A stretch of 64,000 bases of DNA. It comes from Terriglobia bacterium. Lineage in GTDB: Bacteria > Acidobacteriota > Terriglobia > UBA7540. The stretch lies in assembly GCA_035712365.1 (NCBI GenBank), contig DASTAW010000041.1:62001-126000 (forward strand), written 5' to 3'. A program made the translations under genes and the position numbers. This document shows, piece after piece, positions 47,900 through 56,735 of this stretch. The number at the start of each line of letters is the position of its first letter. Positions within the stretch are counted from its first letter, which is position 1. The notes under the pieces were generated by a model. It searched no databases, had not been told where the DNA came from, and was given only the letters and a program-made list of their open reading frames with translations.

Positions 47900-49771
47900 A
47901 TGCGATTCCGTAAGTGCATCGCCGCCGCGGCGCTCGTGCTGCTGGCAGCTTCCGCTCTCCGGGCCCAAAGCCAGGACCAGTTCTTTCCGCTCAGCGGTAT
48001 CCGGCCGGGGCTTAAAGGCGTTGGCCGGACGGTGTTCCAGGGCAATAAAGTTCAGGAATTTCAGGTTGAGTTTCTGGGTGTGCTCAAGAACCTTCTGGCG
48101 CCGAAGCACGACGTGATCCTGGTGCGCCTGTCGGGCGGGCCGCTGGCCGAGACTGGCGTGATTGCTGGGATGAGTGGAAGTCCGATATACGTTGACGGCA
48201 AGCTGGTTGGGGCGGTGGCCCTGGCTTTCCCCTTCGCCAAAGAGGCGATCGCGGGCGTAACGCCCATCCAGGAGATGCTGGACGTAGTTCCCAAGCCGCC
48301 GAAGGCTGCCAATGCAGAACAGGCCACCCGCGCGCCTGCGAGCCTGCCCTTCAAGATTGCAGGCACAGCACTCCATCCTGACGGCTCAGCGCGGCTGATT
48401 CCCGATGAGGCTCCGGACGCTACAAGCATAAACAACCTGATGAAGCGTCTGCCCCCGGCGAGCAATAATGGCGGGCTCATGGACCTGCTGCTGCCGCTTC
48501 GCTTTGGCGGCTTCTCAGCCGAAGCCATGCAGACCTATGCTCCGCTATTCAACCGGATGGGCTTTCAGCCGATGCAAGGGGCGGGGATTTCCAGCAGCCC
48601 CGAGGCCCAACAGGCTGGTCCCAAGGGACCCGAGCCGGGAACAATGGTCAGCCTGTCGCTGGTGAGGGGCGATTTGAATCTGAACGTCGACTGCACGGTA
48701 ACCTATCGGAGGGAAAATGATATTTATGCCTGCGGCCACCGCTTCCTAATGGTGGGGCCAACGAAGATACCTTTCTCCGAGTCGCACGTACTGGCGTCAG
48801 TTCCGAGCGTCGCGAGTTCGTTCAAGATCGACGTGCCGGGGCCGGAAGTGGGCACCATTCGGCAGGACCGTTTTGGAGCGGTTTACGGCGTGCTGGGCGA
48901 GAGGGCGCCCATGATCCCGGTCCATATCCATTTAGATTCAAGCCTGAATACGAAAACAGATTACAACTTCGACATCGTCGAGCAGTCATTCCTCTCGCCC
49001 TTGTTGTTAAACTTGGGCGTTATTTCTACTCTGGGCGGCACGGAGAGAAGCCTGGGGCCTTCCACGCTGGACCTGCAAGGGAACATTTACCTGGAGGGGG
49101 GCGAGACCGTCACGGTTGAGGACGTGGCGTCCGGTGAAATCAACACAGCGGCCCTGGCCGGCGCCTCGGTTTCATCCCCGCTCAATTATCTTCTGGGTGG
49201 CGATTTCCCAGGCTTGAGGATCCAGCGAATTGACCTGAAGATCGTTTCCAGGGATGAAAAACGCGTGGCCGTCTTGGAGCAGGTCTGGAGCACCAAGTCA
49301 CAGGTGAGTCCTGGAGACCATATCGAAGTAACCGGGCTGCTGCGCACATCCTCGGGGGAGACGGAGGTCGAGAAAATTCCTGTCGATATTCCGGAAAGCA
49401 TTAGCGACAAAAGGCTCTCTCTGGTTGTAGGGAGCGGTGCGAGCCTCAACGCAATTCAGAATCGTCTGACCCCCATCGGCACAACTCCGCGCGACCTGCA
49501 GCAACTGGTGCGGGCGCTCAACAGGATGCGCAGAAATAATCGACTTTATGCGCTTCTGATGACGCCGCAACGCTCCCTGACCCTGCAGGGCGAAGAGTAC
49601 CCGTCACCTCCGCCGTCACTTGTGCAGACCTTCCTGGCCGACCCGGCCGTTTCCAACAGCGTCATCTACGGCAATGCTTCGGTTGTTGGTGACTACCAGA
49701 CGAAGCCGACGCAGTATACGATCGAAGGACAAAAGACACTGTACTTGAACGTGGAAAACGTAGGGAACTGA
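47900..49771 (+). CDS. SpoIVB-type (S55) serine peptidase domain protein, exported
   Basis: The 623-residue product has a signal peptide (ending near ALRA) and an S55-type protease domain with the Ser motif GMSGSPIY (S92/S94) followed by VDGKLVGAVALAFPFAKEA. In Bacillus SpoIVB this domain is a regulatory serine protease in spore signalling; this gene is in a non-spore-forming-looking diderm. The rest of the protein (about residues 230-620) is beta-rich and lacks a PDZ-like match that could be recognised. It overlaps the next gene by one base (TGATG), so the two are co-translated. Activity and target are unknown. Confidence 0.8.
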   Translation: MRFRKCIAAAALVLLAASALRAQSQDQFFPLSGIRPGLKGVGRTVFQGNKVQEFQVEFLGVLKNLLAPKHDVILVRLSGGPLAETGVIAGMSGSPIYVDGKLVGAVALAFPFAKEAIAGVTPIQEMLDVVPKPPKAANAEQATRAPASLPFKIAGTALHPDGSARLIPDEAPDATSINNLMKRLPPASNNGGLMDLLLPLRFGGFSAEAMQTYAPLFNRMGFQPMQGAGISSSPEAQQAGPKGPEPGTMVSLSLVRGDLNLNVDCTVTYRRENDIYACGHRFLMVGPTKIPFSESHVLASVPSVASSFKIDVPGPEVGTIRQDRFGAVYGVLGERAPMIPVHIHLDSSLNTKTDYNFDIVEQSFLSPLLLNLGVISTLGGTERSLGPSTLDLQGNIYLEGGETVTVEDVASGEINTAALAGASVSSPLNYLLGGDFPGLRIQRIDLKIVSRDEKRVAVLEQVWSTKSQVSPGDHIEVTGLLRTSSGETEVEKIPVDIPESISDKRLSLVVGSGASLNAIQNRLTPIGTTPRDLQQLVRALNRMRRNNRLYALLMTPQRSLTLQGEEYPSPPPSLVQTFLADPAVSNSVIYGNASVVGDYQTKPTQYTIEGQKTLYLNVENVGN

Positions 49772-52119
49772 TGGAGCCCCTTATCGTCGCGAAAACGGTG
49801 AGGCTTAGAATCCATCCCAAGAGCGTGTTCATGAAATTCATGGCGAAATTGCTTTTACTTGTTCCGATAGTTGCCCTGGTGGCCCCGCTGCCGATTGCGG
49901 GCGTGGAAACCTCCACCTGGCAGGTGAGTGACTTCAAAGAATTCCTCAAAGGAAGGCTGACGGGCGTTTCCATCAACATGGATGGCCAACTGGGCCTGGC
50001 TCCTCAGGCGAAGATGGTGTTCAACCCCGATGAGGCCCTGGCGCTTTCGCTTGTTGCCGATCGTCAGCACAATATTTATGTCGGCACCGGACACCAGGGC
50101 AAAGTTTTTCGGGTAACCGCCGCCGGCAAGTCATCGCTGTTCTTCAAGACCCAGGAGCCTGACGTTTTTGCTCTGGCGGTGGGTCCCGATGGCGACCTCT
50201 ACGTCGGAAGTTCTCCCGAAGGCAAGATCTACCGGGTTGATGCGGACGGCAAGTCGTCGGTTTTCTATGATCCCAATACCAAGTACATCTGGGCAATGGT
50301 GTTCGACTCCGAAGGCCGTCTCTACGTCGCCACGGGCGACCAGGGCCAGATTCTGCAAGTTGACCGGTCAGGCAAGGGCAAAGTTTTCTTTGACAGTAAC
50401 CAGACCCACATCATGTGCCTGACATTTGACCAACATCACAACCTGCTGGCAGGAAGCGTACCGGATGGGCTGGTCTATCGGATTGCTCCTGACGGCAAGG
50501 CATTCGTGATCTATCAGGCGGACCTTCCGGAAATTCACGACCTGGCAGTTGACACGCAGGGAAACATTTACGCCTCAGCCTTGGGGTCGCCGGGACAAAG
50601 AGGCGTGCCGATGATGCTGATGCCGCAGACGCCGGAGATGGCCCTCCCGGCGCAGGTTGTCACCGTAACGGCTGATACACAGAATGACGTAGCGGCGGAT
50701 AACCAGGTGCCTGAGCAAAATCCCGGGAAACCGGCGCCGCCTACGGAAAAGAAACGCGCTGCTCCCAGCTTCATCCGTCCGGGGCCAGGGGTGGCGGCGC
50801 CTGGCGGCCTCACTATGCCGCGGGGCAAAGGGGAACTGGTCCGCATTTCTCCCGCCTCGGCCGTCGAGACCCTGTGGAATTCCAACAGCGAAAGCGCCTA
50901 CGGTTTGGCGGTGGTGGGGAAAAAGATCATCTTTTCCACCGACTCAGATGGCCAGATTTTTGAGCTGGACCCATCACAATTCGGCGAGAACCTCACCCTC
51001 CTGACCGAAACGCATGAATCTGTTGCCACGCGACTGATGAGCGAGGAAAACAATCTGTACATTGCCACCAGTAATGTTGCAAAGCTCTTCAGGATGAGTG
51101 ATACATCAGAGCGCGAAGGGACATACGAATCGCCCGTGAACGACACCAGTTTTATCTCGCGCTGGGGCGTCATCAGTTGGAGAGCCGATGTACCTGCGGG
51201 AAGTTCGATTGAACTCTATACGCGGAGCGGAAACTTTAAGCGGCCCGATCAAACCTGGAGCGACTGGGTCGGCCCTTATCGCAACCAGGACGGGAGCCGG
51301 ATCACCAGCCCGGCGGCCCGCTATGTCCAGTGGAAAGCACTCTTTCGAGGGACGGCGACCGCGCGGCCCTCGCTGGATGAGGTTTCAGTTGCCTATCTAA
51401 ACCAGAACCTCCCGCCCGAAATCGAATCGTTTAACGTCAGTAACGCCGGTGAGCGGACCAGCACCGGCAGCAGCGTCTCATCTGCAACTGTTTCCGCTGT
51501 CAGCGTGACGGCGGTGCCGCAGATCACCTATGCGGACCCGTCGCAGACGGCCCAGAGTACCACAAAGAACCCGGTGACGCTAACCTGGAAGGCGTCAGAC
51601 CCCAACGGTGACAACCTGGAATATTCCCTCTATCTCAAATCGTCCGATGAAACCAGGTGGCACCTCGTGAAGGACAAGATCAAGGCGAGCAGCTACACCC
51701 TGGACCATTCCACACTGGCCGACGGCCAATATACGGCGATGCTGGTCGCGACCGATGACCTGTCAAACCCCCCGGCTACGGCCCGGGAAGATCGGATGTT
51801 GAGCACACCGTTCTGGATTGACAATACTCCGCCGGTGGTGAGTGTGGCACACAGCGAAGTCACGGGGAAACACGCGGTGGTCCAGTTCCGGGTCGAAGAC
51901 ACGACCTCGCCGCTGCATAAAGCCCAGAGCTCCGCGGGAGGCAACGGCTGGCACGAGATCAATTCCGATGACGGAATCATCGACTCCCAAATCGAGACCT
52001 TTACGGTAAGAACAGGTGATCTCAGCCCTGGCGAGCATGTTATAACCTTGCGGGCCTATGACATGGCGGGAAACGTGGGCGTCGGCAAAGCCATTGTGGA
52101 GGTTCCAGGAAGCCAGTAA
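49771..52119 (+). CDS. Exported beta-propeller protein, partner of the S55 gene
   Basis: The 782-residue product has a signal-like helix (FMAKLLLLVPIVALVAPLP) and repeated NHL/SMP30-like blades (about residues 80-290) of the form IYVGTGHQGKVFRVTAAG, LYVGSSPEGKIYRVDADG and LYVATGDQGQILQVDRSG. A Pro-rich linker, further blade-like units (to about residue 460), an Ig-like domain near 600-680 and a C-terminal beta domain follow. Start is ATG 49771 overlapping the S55 stop with GTAGGGAA upstream; ATG 49831 gives a shorter signal peptide and is equally plausible. Binding of polysaccharide or protein ligands is likely from the fold; nothing catalytic was seen. Confidence 0.75.
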   Translation: MEPLIVAKTVRLRIHPKSVFMKFMAKLLLLVPIVALVAPLPIAGVETSTWQVSDFKEFLKGRLTGVSINMDGQLGLAPQAKMVFNPDEALALSLVADRQHNIYVGTGHQGKVFRVTAAGKSSLFFKTQEPDVFALAVGPDGDLYVGSSPEGKIYRVDADGKSSVFYDPNTKYIWAMVFDSEGRLYVATGDQGQILQVDRSGKGKVFFDSNQTHIMCLTFDQHHNLLAGSVPDGLVYRIAPDGKAFVIYQADLPEIHDLAVDTQGNIYASALGSPGQRGVPMMLMPQTPEMALPAQVVTVTADTQNDVAADNQVPEQNPGKPAPPTEKKRAAPSFIRPGPGVAAPGGLTMPRGKGELVRISPASAVETLWNSNSESAYGLAVVGKKIIFSTDSDGQIFELDPSQFGENLTLLTETHESVATRLMSEENNLYIATSNVAKLFRMSDTSEREGTYESPVNDTSFISRWGVISWRADVPAGSSIELYTRSGNFKRPDQTWSDWVGPYRNQDGSRITSPAARYVQWKALFRGTATARPSLDEVSVAYLNQNLPPEIESFNVSNAGERTSTGSSVSSATVSAVSVTAVPQITYADPSQTAQSTTKNPVTLTWKASDPNGDNLEYSLYLKSSDETRWHLVKDKIKASSYTLDHSTLADGQYTAMLVATDDLSNPPATAREDRMLSTPFWIDNTPPVVSVAHSEVTGKHAVVQFRVEDTTSPLHKAQSSAGGNGWHEINSDDGIIDSQIETFTVRTGDLSPGEHVITLRAYDMAGNVGVGKAIVEVPGSQ

Positions 52120-52266
52120 CCCCACTGCCGAGACGGATTTTCGAAACTCGGTCGGGCGGTAAAAAGAAGGCCCCTGACCCCCTTTTGAACTGCACTTTGG
52201 AGACAACTCCGATTTTCGTCACCGCATCATAAGATCGAGTCTAGGTGCGGCATCGAGTGTGAACTG

Positions 52267-52905
52267 TTGAGTCCACAGAAACCTGCGGCGCCACCGGCCG
52301 CTACAGAGACTCAGTTGATCGCGCGCGCCCAGCAAGGCGACGAGGAGGCATTCGCAGCGCTCTTCGAGGCCCACAAGAGGCGTGTTTATTCGCTATGCCT
52401 TCGCATGCTCGGCAATCCGACGGAAGCGGAAGATCTGACGCAAGAAGCATTTTTGCAGCTTTTTCGAAAGATCAGTACCTTTCGAGGCGAATCTGCCTTT
52501 TCCACATGGCTGCATCGCCTGTCGGTGAACGTCGTCTTGATGCACCTGCGGAAAAAGGGGATAAACCAGATTTCGTTGGACGAAACGGAGAATTCTCAGG
52601 GAGAACCGGTCAAACGGGATTATGGCGACGACGACCGCCGCCTGGTCGGGTCCATTGACCGCATCGGGATCAACCGGGCCATCGCGGAACTTCCTCCAGG
52701 TTACCGGACCGTCTTCATATTGCATGATGTGGAAGGTTATGAACATAATGAAATCGCTGAAATTATGAATTGCTCCATCGGCAACTCGAAGTCTCAACTC
52801 CACAAAGCCCGTCTGAAACTTCGCGAGTGGTTCCAGCAGCGTCAGCGGCAACAGGAAAGGAGCTCGCCTGCACAGGTGGCGAGAGAGGCGAGAGAGGAGC
52901 AGTAA
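52267..52905 (+). CDS. RNA polymerase ECF sigma factor
   Basis: The 212-residue protein has sigma region 2 ([39 protein letters not shown]) and region 4 ([40 protein letters not shown]). The start is TTG 52267; no better in-frame start was seen upstream, so the exact N terminus is uncertain. An anti-sigma gene follows 4 bases after the stop, which supports an ECF sigma controlled by envelope signals. Its operon partner DUF4097 gene lies next. Confidence 0.9.
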   Translation: MSPQKPAAPPAATETQLIARAQQGDEEAFAALFEAHKRRVYSLCLRMLGNPTEAEDLTQEAFLQLFRKISTFRGESAFSTWLHRLSVNVVLMHLRKKGINQISLDETENSQGEPVKRDYGDDDRRLVGSIDRIGINRAIAELPPGYRTVFILHDVEGYEHNEIAEIMNCSIGNSKSQLHKARLKLREWFQQRQRQQERSSPAQVAREAREEQ

Positions 52906-52909
52906 GGCC

Positions 52910-53608
52910 ATGGCAGAAGAGAGTCAGAAGCAGACGGAAAATTTTGGATGCCAGGAATTTAACGCGTCCCTGGCGGAGTATCTGGAAGGCGAAGCCAGTC
53001 TCGATGTTCGTCTCCACGCCGAGCGATGTTCGTCCTGCGGCTCGCTTCTGGATGACCTCGAATTAATCCGGCTTACTGCAAGAGACCTGCCCCTGGAGTC
53101 TCCTTCGCCTCGTGTCTGGAGCAACATCAGGTCGGCGCTGGCCCAGGAGGGTGTGATCCGTGAGAGGGCGAAGTTCTGGCAACGATGGATACCCTCGGTC
53201 CCGTTCGTACCCCGCACAGCCCCTGCCGCTGTCCTGGCATTTGCCCTGATGCTGGCGGTCATCATGGTTTTTAAGGGTGACATTCAGAACCGTGAAAGCC
53301 GGAACCCGGCTGTAACCTCGGCCACCGCTTCGAGCGCGCGCCAAGCGGACCTGCTCGGCGTACAATCGAAGCTCGTGCGAACTGTACGGGAGATGGAAGA
53401 AGACTATAGGGCCCATGAAGCATCGATGGACCCCTCAGCCCAAAGGGTCTATCAGGCTGGGCTGACTTCACTGAACAATTCCATTCAGGAATGCCTTGAT
53501 TCGCTTCAAAAGCAACCCCAGAATACCCTCGTGCGCGATTACCTGATGCAAGCCTATGCCCAGAAGGCAGAAGTGCTTGCTTCGGCTTTGGAGTATGGCG
53601 GTCGGTGA
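52910..53608 (+). CDS. Membrane anti-sigma factor with zinc-finger domain
   Basis: The 232-residue protein has an N-terminal ZAS-type zinc finger (HAERCSSCG with an upstream CQEFNASLAEYLEGE), one membrane helix near residues 102-122 (PAAVLAFALMLAVIMVF), and a C-terminal periplasmic coiled region. It would sequester the ECF sigma factor encoded immediately upstream. The stop overlaps the next gene start (GTGA). Confidence 0.85.
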   Translation: MAEESQKQTENFGCQEFNASLAEYLEGEASLDVRLHAERCSSCGSLLDDLELIRLTARDLPLESPSPRVWSNIRSALAQEGVIRERAKFWQRWIPSVPFVPRTAPAAVLAFALMLAVIMVFKGDIQNRESRNPAVTSATASSARQADLLGVQSKLVRTVREMEEDYRAHEASMDPSAQRVYQAGLTSLNNSIQECLDSLQKQPQNTLVRDYLMQAYAQKAEVLASALEYGGR

Positions 53609-54519
53609 TTGGTGAGAGGAAAGTCAACACGGTGCTTAGATTGAAGAAATTCCGAATCAACAGCGGCGCAAAAGCCGTCGGAGCGATGTTACTGATTCCT
53701 GCCGGGCTGCTGATGGCGCAGGGAACAGGGCAATCTGAAAAGACTATTTCAACGACCGCCACCCCGCGGGTAAGCATTTCGAACCTGGCGGGCAAAGTTA
53801 TGGTAAGAGGCTGGGACCGCTTGCAGGTCCACGTGGCTTACACAATCGCATCACCAAAGGTTGCAGTCGACACAGAACAGGTCCCCGCTCAGGGCCCCGC
53901 AGACAAGCTCCACTTCACATCGTATCTGATTCACCGTTCGGAGGCGGTCCCGAATCCGGTTGTGGACTACGTTGTTCAGGTCCCCTCCGGCGCCAGCCTG
54001 GATATCCATGACCCACAGGGGACCATCAACATAGAATCCATTAAAGGCGACACGTCGGTTGACTCGCTTGGAGGGACGATTTCGGTTGCCGATGCAGAAG
54101 GCCATTTGTCGATTCGCTCCGTGGGCGGCAACATCGAAATCATCCGTAGCTCAGGGCGCGTGGAGGCCTATTCCATCAACGGCAATCTTCACTTCGTGAG
54201 TCCCGCGAGCACCCGCCTGCATGGTACAACGACTTCGGGCACAATCTTGTACGAGGGCGACTTTGCGCCTGGAGGAGATTACGTCCTCTCTGATTACAGT
54301 GGCGACATTACCGTGATTTGTCCCTCCAGCGCTTCCTTCGAACTTGACGCCAAAACCGTACGCGGAAAACTGGACAATCAGTTTCCTCTGGTATCGCGCG
54401 GACCTTCGTCGCAGTCGTTTCATCCACCCGGAAACAGTATTTTCGGCACTCAGGGCAGTGGGCAGGCCACCTTGGAGGTGACCTCGTTCAGCGGCACCAT
54501 TCGCGTTCGTCAGCAGTAA
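53605..54519 (+). CDS. DUF4097-type exported beta-helix protein
   Basis: The 304-residue product has a basic start, a signal-like helix (AVGAMLLIPAGLLMAQG) and a repetitive beta structure (STTATPRVSISNLAGKVMV, SVDSLGGTISVADAEGHLSI, RSVGGNIEII) typical of DUF4097 adhesin-like proteins. Start is GTG 53605, which overlaps the anti-sigma stop. GTG 53632 with GAGAGGAAAG upstream is a good alternative. In Acidobacteriota such proteins often follow sigma/anti-sigma pairs and may report or modify envelope state; function is unproven. Confidence 0.8.
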   Translation: MIGERKVNTVLRLKKFRINSGAKAVGAMLLIPAGLLMAQGTGQSEKTISTTATPRVSISNLAGKVMVRGWDRLQVHVAYTIASPKVAVDTEQVPAQGPADKLHFTSYLIHRSEAVPNPVVDYVVQVPSGASLDIHDPQGTINIESIKGDTSVDSLGGTISVADAEGHLSIRSVGGNIEIIRSSGRVEAYSINGNLHFVSPASTRLHGTTTSGTILYEGDFAPGGDYVLSDYSGDITVICPSSASFELDAKTVRGKLDNQFPLVSRGPSSQSFHPPGNSIFGTQGSGQATLEVTSFSGTIRVRQQ

Positions 54520-54716
54520 GCAGTCGCCCGGTGCGAGTGTTTCCCTCCATATTGCGGTCGTATCGGAGGCCGGGGGCTTCTCGTTGCCTTCCCATTAAAT
54601 TCATGCCATGATCTCGCCTCCCCCGGCGCCTGCCGGACGGGACCAAACCAAACCACCCTCAGTTGCGAAATCCTCAAATCGCCTCCTATAATTGCACACG
54701 GGGATTTTCCTCCAGT

Positions 54717-55229
54717 ATGAACAATCACCGGCAACAATTGATTTACCTGGTCGGATTCATGGGGGCCGGTAAGTCTTCAGTCGGCACGGTTCTGGCGCAG
54801 CGGATGCGGTGGCCATTTGTGGACCTGGACACAGTGATCGAGGCAGGACAGGGGGCGACGATTCGCCAGATCTTTGAGCATGCCGGGGAGCCTTTCTTTC
54901 GCCAGTTAGAGCGCGCCGCCCTGGTGGAAGTCGCAAAGGCGCCCCCAGCCGTCATAGCCTTAGGCGGAGGGACTTTTGTGCAGAGGCCGAATTTTGAACT
55001 GGTTCGGCAGTCCCACGGCGCCATCATCTGGCTGGACTGCCCCATCGAGGAACTCTGGCAGCGATGTTCCGTCATGGACAATCGCCCCTTGTTCCGCGAT
55101 CGAGACAGCTTCTTTGAACTGTTTGAACAACGCCTCCCCTTCTACCGGCAGGCAGACTTTAGAATAGCGACCGGCGGGCGCTCTCCCGAAGAGATCGTGG
55201 AGGAAATTCTGCGCCTGGGATTGTTCTGA
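54717..55229 (+). CDS. aroK: Shikimate kinase
   Basis: This enzyme phosphorylates shikimate at the 3-hydroxyl in the aromatic amino acid pathway. The 170-residue product has Walker A GFMGAGKS (residues 13-20), the DLD motif (D36, D38) for magnesium and shikimate, the ALGGGT shikimate-binding motif, and the lid NRPLFRDR. ATG 54717 was chosen because the kinase fold begins right after; an upstream ATG at 54663 is in frame. It stands alone, with 197 bases before it. Confidence 0.93.
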   Translation: MNNHRQQLIYLVGFMGAGKSSVGTVLAQRMRWPFVDLDTVIEAGQGATIRQIFEHAGEPFFRQLERAALVEVAKAPPAVIALGGGTFVQRPNFELVRQSHGAIIWLDCPIEELWQRCSVMDNRPLFRDRDSFFELFEQRLPFYRQADFRIATGGRSPEEIVEEILRLGLF

Positions 55230-55249
55230 CGGTCGGAAGGATCATCACT

Positions 55250-56650
55250 TCAGAGGCCGGAGGTTTCAGGCTTCTGGGTCTCTTGTCTGGGTTCAATGCA
55301 GGCGGCCTTGTATCCCACCCCCAGAATCGCAGCGAAGATCATGGCATTGGCGGGGACCTGCAAGTTGAAGTCTGTCAGGCTGTGCGTCAACAGTGCGAGA
55401 GTGCTTCCTATGCACCCCAGCAGGATGGCGCTACGGTAACGCCGATGGTCCCTGAGAAAAGAGATGATCATCCGCACCAGGAGATAAAAAATGGGAACGA
55501 ACAGAAGGACGAAACCGATCAGGCCTGTTTCCGACGCAAACTCCAGATAATCATTGTGGGCATGATCGACTGTCAAATTGACAAGATGGGTCTGGAAAGG
55601 ACGCAAGGCGTCTTGATAAGTTCCCAGCCCCGTGCCCAGGATGGGATTATGACGAAAAAGTTGTACAGTATCGCTCCACATCATACTTCGTCGTAACGTC
55701 CCCTCGTACTCGGCGTGACTCATATTTACGAATCGATGAAGGATACTTCCCATTCCAATCCAGAGGCAAAACGCCGCCGCCAGAGTAACAAGTCCTGCGA
55801 TTACGAGCCCCCAACTCCTGCGCCGAACCTTCAGGAGCGTCAGGACCGACAACACAATCAAGGCCAGGGACACGGAGATGATGCCTCCGCGGGAATTGGA
55901 AAAGACGACGCCCATCACCATAATGACAACCAGGAAAAGATAGAAGACGATCCGAAACTCAAGGGGGCTTTCACCGCCGGACCTTGTGGAAGCTATGCGG
56001 CGCTGGGGGTCCGACCAGAGTTGATAAGAGTCAAATGCGGACGCGAAGGCGAGCGGAAATGTAAGGTCCATTAATCCGGCAAAGTGATTGCGATTGATAT
56101 AGGTGCCGAACGCGACCCAGGAATCATAAGGGTTGGTTATGCCAAAGATCTTATTCCAACCCAGCAGGTACTGGAGAATTCCATAGCCTGCTTCCAGGCA
56201 CCCTAAAGCAATCAAGACTGTCAGCATCGTGCTTTTCCGCTTGCCGGAGTCAAACATCTGGGTGGCAAGAAAAAAAACGCCGAGATAGGCAAGGACCTTG
56301 AAAAAACCCAGGATGGTCGCAGCAGGGGAAATACTCAGGGCGCTCCAGGAACCGGCGCTCTGGATCGGTGCAAGCCAGGCCTGCGTCACTTGGCGCGCCG
56401 GCGACACTGCAGCCAGCAAGGATTGCGGAAGGGGAAGCAACTGAAGCGCTACAAACAGCACAAACAGGAGAGGCCAAACCGGCAAAGCCAGGCTGATTCT
56501 CCCTTGCCGCGTCTGGCTCCAGAGGAACAGAACGACGACGGCGAACACCGATATTTCGGCCAACGAATAAGCAATCGGCTGGACTCCGCCGAAGGCAAAC
56601 GAAGTCCCAACGAGAATAAGGGCCAGAACGATTTCCAGTTTTCTTGTCAT
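55250..56650 (-). CDS. O-antigen ligase/polymerase-type membrane protein (Wzy/WaaL-like)
   Basis: The 466-residue polytopic protein has about 11-12 membrane helices, with a large periplasmic loop near residues 190-220 and 330-380 that includes GTGLGTYQDALRPF and VDHAHNDYLEFASETG, the usual O-antigen ligase (PF04932-like) motif. It could polymerise or ligate polysaccharide chains made by the neighbouring transferases. The ATG at 56650 is used; the in-frame TTG just upstream is less likely. It ends convergently with aroK. Confidence 0.85.
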   Translation of the reverse strand: MTRKLEIVLALILVGTSFAFGGVQPIAYSLAEISVFAVVVLFLWSQTRQGRISLALPVWPLLFVLFVALQLLPLPQSLLAAVSPARQVTQAWLAPIQSAGSWSALSISPAATILGFFKVLAYLGVFFLATQMFDSGKRKSTMLTVLIALGCLEAGYGILQYLLGWNKIFGITNPYDSWVAFGTYINRNHFAGLMDLTFPLAFASAFDSYQLWSDPQRRIASTRSGGESPLEFRIVFYLFLVVIMVMGVVFSNSRGGIISVSLALIVLSVLTLLKVRRRSWGLVIAGLVTLAAAFCLWIGMGSILHRFVNMSHAEYEGTLRRSMMWSDTVQLFRHNPILGTGLGTYQDALRPFQTHLVNLTVDHAHNDYLEFASETGLIGFVLLFVPIFYLLVRMIISFLRDHRRYRSAILLGCIGSTLALLTHSLTDFNLQVPANAMIFAAILGVGYKAACIEPRQETQKPETSGL

Positions 56651-56735
56651 CAATGCATTCCGTCCGCAGGTTCTTTCTTTCGACAGCGGCCACTGAGTTT
56701 CTACTGGCTTTACATATTCGTCCGGCGCCGCTTCC

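Noticed and set aside
52158-52186. GGCCCCTGACCCCCTTTT-like string after the propeller gene
   Set aside because: A single short string; it resembles common intergenic repeats, but no second copy was seen in this window.
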